A DNA stretch of 64,000 nt, from contig NC_083382.1 in the NCBI RefSeq assembly GCF_031755915.1, positions 16,686,001 through 16,750,000 on the forward strand, read 5' to 3'. This DNA comes from Ziziphus jujuba (Eukaryota > Streptophyta > Magnoliopsida > Rosales > Rhamnaceae). The notes below the pieces were generated by a model. That model saw nothing but the letters and a program-made list of their open reading frames with translations, did no database searches and was not told the origin of the DNA. Positions 62,386 to 64,000 of the stretch are shown one piece after another. Both the position numbers and the translations under genes were made by a program. Numbering within the stretch: position 1 is the first letter of the stretch; every line of letters starts with the position of its first letter.

Positions 62386-62537
62386 GGTAATAGCGCTTTA
62401 TTATTAGTAGCCTTACTAATAGGGCGCGCCTTACGCTGTAAGTCTTGTTAGCTGTCAGTCATTAGTCGCTTTCTTCCTCTGTTGTTCATCTATCTGTCTG
62501 TTCCTCCTTCAGGGAGTAGCCGTACCTCCCTTATGGA
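62386..62537. other. Unidentified filler, possibly mitochondrial
   Basis: About 150 bp with 'gggcgcgcc' and mixed GC. The texture resembles plant mitochondrial intergenic DNA, but I cannot prove it. Confidence 0.3.
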
Positions 62538-62693
62538 AACCCTAATATTCTTGCGGAATTTATAGCCGGACAATTAAAAAATAGAGTTTCATTTCGCAAA
62601 GCAATAAAAAAAGCTATTGAATTAACTGAGCAGGCGGGTACAAAAGGAATTCAAGTACAAATTGCAGGGCGTATTGAACAAAAAAGAAAATGA
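62538..62693 (+). pseudogene. rps3: Plastid rps3 fragment
   Basis: Reads [16 protein letters not shown], then [18 protein letters not shown], then I-Q-V-Q-I-A-G-R-I, the central KH/S3 segment of ribosomal protein S3. Homology ends at about 62678 and the frame closes at TGA 62691-62693. Confidence 0.9.
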
Positions 62694-62695
62694 TC

Positions 62696-62763
62696 GATAA
62701 TCAGGCTCGAACTGATGACTTCCACCACGTCAAGGTGACACTCTACCGCTGAGTTATATCCCT
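62696..62763 (-). tRNA. trnV-GAC: trnV-GAC, plastid, 3' end truncated
   Basis: Minus strand from 62763 begins 'agggatataactcagcgg', with a D arm, anticodon GAC at 62729-62731, and 'gttcgagcc' T loop. The last four bases that should close the acceptor stem (CCTA) are replaced at the junction with the rps3 fragment, so the stem cannot form fully. Confidence 0.93.
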
Positions 62764-62945
62764 TCCCTTGCCCCCCATCGAGAGAAATAGAACTGACTAA
62801 TCCTAAGGCAAATAGAACTGACTAATCCTAAGGCAAAGGGTCGAGAAACTCAACGCCACTATTCTTGAACAACTTGGAGTCGGGCCTTCTTTTCACACTA
62901 TTACGGATACGAAAATAATGGGAAAAATTGGATTCAATGGGTTTA
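62764..62945. other. Plastid inverted-repeat spacer flanking trnV-GAC
   Basis: Matches in texture and content the spacer beside trnV-GAC ('gactaatcctaaggc', then 'cttggagtcgggccttc'). It contains an exact 25-bp tandem duplication (62785-62809 and 62810-62834). Confidence 0.75.
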
Positions 62946-63098
62946 GGTACCAATTCGAAGAGCATTCGTTTACCTCTCCTTAGGGGTCGAGAGCAGCCAG
63001 CCCTAGAGGTACCACACTAACAGCGGCATCCCGACCTGATACGGATCCCTACCTCTCTATCCACAACTGACCCATCATTTCTAAAGCTTATTTATTTA
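62946..63098. other. Unidentified filler
   Basis: About 150 bp between the trnV spacer and the rrn23 fragment. No gene recognised. Confidence 0.3.
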
Positions 63099-63242
63099 CA
63101 GCAGCAGTTCGAAAGGTTGACCTATTCAGGAATCTCCGGATCTACGCTTATTTTCAACTCCCCGAAGCATTTCGTCGTTTATTACGCCCTTCCTTGTCTC
63201 TGGGTGCCTAGGTATCCACCGTAAGCCTTTCCTCGTTTGAAC
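63099..63242 (-). rRNA. rrn23: Plastid 23S rRNA, first ~144 bases only
   Basis: Minus strand from 63242 reads 'ttcaaacgaggaaaggctta', then 'ggatacctaggcaccc', then 'gaaatgcttcgggg', then 'cgaactgctgct', the 5' end of plastid 23S. It breaks off at about 63099. It cannot yield a functional rRNA. Confidence 0.92.
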
Positions 63243-63400
63243 CTCGCCCTTAACTTTAAGGCTATGCCATCCCCTAAGGTGCTGCTAAATGGGAGGATCT
63301 TATCAACGTCCATGAATGCTAAATCATAGCATAGATCGAACTGCTGGATCGGAAAAATTGGGTGCTATCATATAGCTTTGTATCGGCTAAGTTCACGAGT
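63243..63400 (-). other. Plastid trnA-rrn23 spacer
   Basis: Lies in native order between the trnA 3' exon and the 23S start. The text ('gcagcaccttaggggatgg', complement) fits that spacer. Confidence 0.8.
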
Positions 63401-63435
63401 TGGAGATAAGCGGACTCGAACCGCTGACATCCGCC
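63401..63435 (-). tRNA. trnA-UGC: trnA-UGC 3' exon
   Basis: Minus strand reads 'ggcggatgtcagcgg', then 'ttcgagtccgcttatctcca', the 3' half of the intron-split plastid tRNA-Ala. The 5' exon and most of the group II intron are missing from the window. Confidence 0.9.
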
Positions 63436-63878
63436 ACAGGGTAAACCACAGCCGGGGGCCTACGATATCAGTATCGGAGTTAGTATTGACTATCCCTAAA
63501 TGTTAAAAAATGAAAAAAAAAAAAAGGGTTCCGTTCTTTCCCATTGCCCATATATAACTTTGGTAAGAGTCGGGTCATCGAAATAGAAAAGTTATGAAGA
63601 ATACGGTTGGAATCAATTTCCTACCATTTGTATTCCTTTCGAAATACAAACATGGGAATAATTGCAATATTTGTTTGATTGAAAGAGTTCATATATTATT
63701 CATAGAATCCATTACTCCACTAGAATCAAATACCGTTTCGAAATGAAGATGTTTTTTATTTTCATTTCAAAATGGAATTTTAATTTCAATAGTGAAATTA
63801 AAATAAAAAAAGGCTTTGCAGGAAGATCTATAAAAAAAATTGATACAGTTTGGTTCCTAAATTCAATTAGCAGTACTT
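63436..63878. other. Junction, then probable petN downstream spacer
   Basis: 63436-63500 may be the end of the trnA intron. From about 63500 AT-rich plastid-like spacer leads to petN. No gene in it; the open runs across it are shadows. Confidence 0.4.
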
Positions 63879-63998
<120 letters not shown>

Positions 63999-64000
63999 CG

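Overview
This window is nuclear DNA from a flowering plant, most likely a eudicot. The sequence is strongly AT-rich. It carries intron-split plant genes, large Ty3/gypsy LTR retrotransposons with plant-type primer sites, a 5S-bearing TRIM array, and pieces of plastid DNA embedded beside nuclear repeats. There are no bacterial-style operons. I could not assign a species.

The first 15 kb hold the only recognisable host genes. Two tandem minus-strand genes encode TRICHOME BIREFRINGENCE-LIKE (TBL, PC-esterase/DUF231) wall-polysaccharide O-acetyltransferases. The right-hand copy (7136-15090) can be spliced into five phase-consistent exons giving 363 codons plus a stop, with a signal peptide, GDS block and DxxH motif. 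The left-hand copy (1175-3148) shows only exons 1-3 and is either cut by the window edge or truncated. Between them lie a decayed BEM46/WAV2-type alpha/beta hydrolase pseudogene (5130-5760) and an unidentified decayed coding stretch (6310-6800). A relic of a third TBL exon 2 lies at about 50.24-50.42 kb.

From 15.7 to 57.6 kb the window is mainly retrotransposon debris. In order: a solo LTR with a perfect 5-bp target duplication (15712-18590); a gag-only Ty3/gypsy element (21453-32371) whose 3' LTR was split by another solo LTR (26975-29948); a protease-to-integrase Ty3/gypsy remnant lacking reverse transcriptase (about 35300-41771); 5S-derived sequence and a Cassandra-like TRIM array with three LTRs (41846-43490); a solo LTR of a second family (43626-46356); an Athila-like integrase remnant (52380-53270); and a truncated LTR (54310 to about 57560) followed by an RNase H scrap. 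The insertions between 21.4 and 34.4 kb also split one copy of an older tandem duplication (first copy 19880-20775). A 131-bp plastid rpoB piece sits alone at 32963-33093.

The last 6.2 kb (57789-64000) are a mosaic of plastid fragments in scrambled order and orientation: rpoC1, the 5' part of ndhF with its spacer and rpl32, ndhJ, ycf2, rpoC2, ycf2 again inverted, rps3, trnV-GAC, the 5' end of rrn23 with the trnA-UGC 3' exon, and petN. Large, small and inverted-repeat regions of the plastome are mixed, joined by short fillers I could not identify. rpl32 and petN are still open, and ndhF is open over 308 codons, so the insertion looks fairly young. Direct transfer or transfer by way of mitochondrial DNA are both possible.
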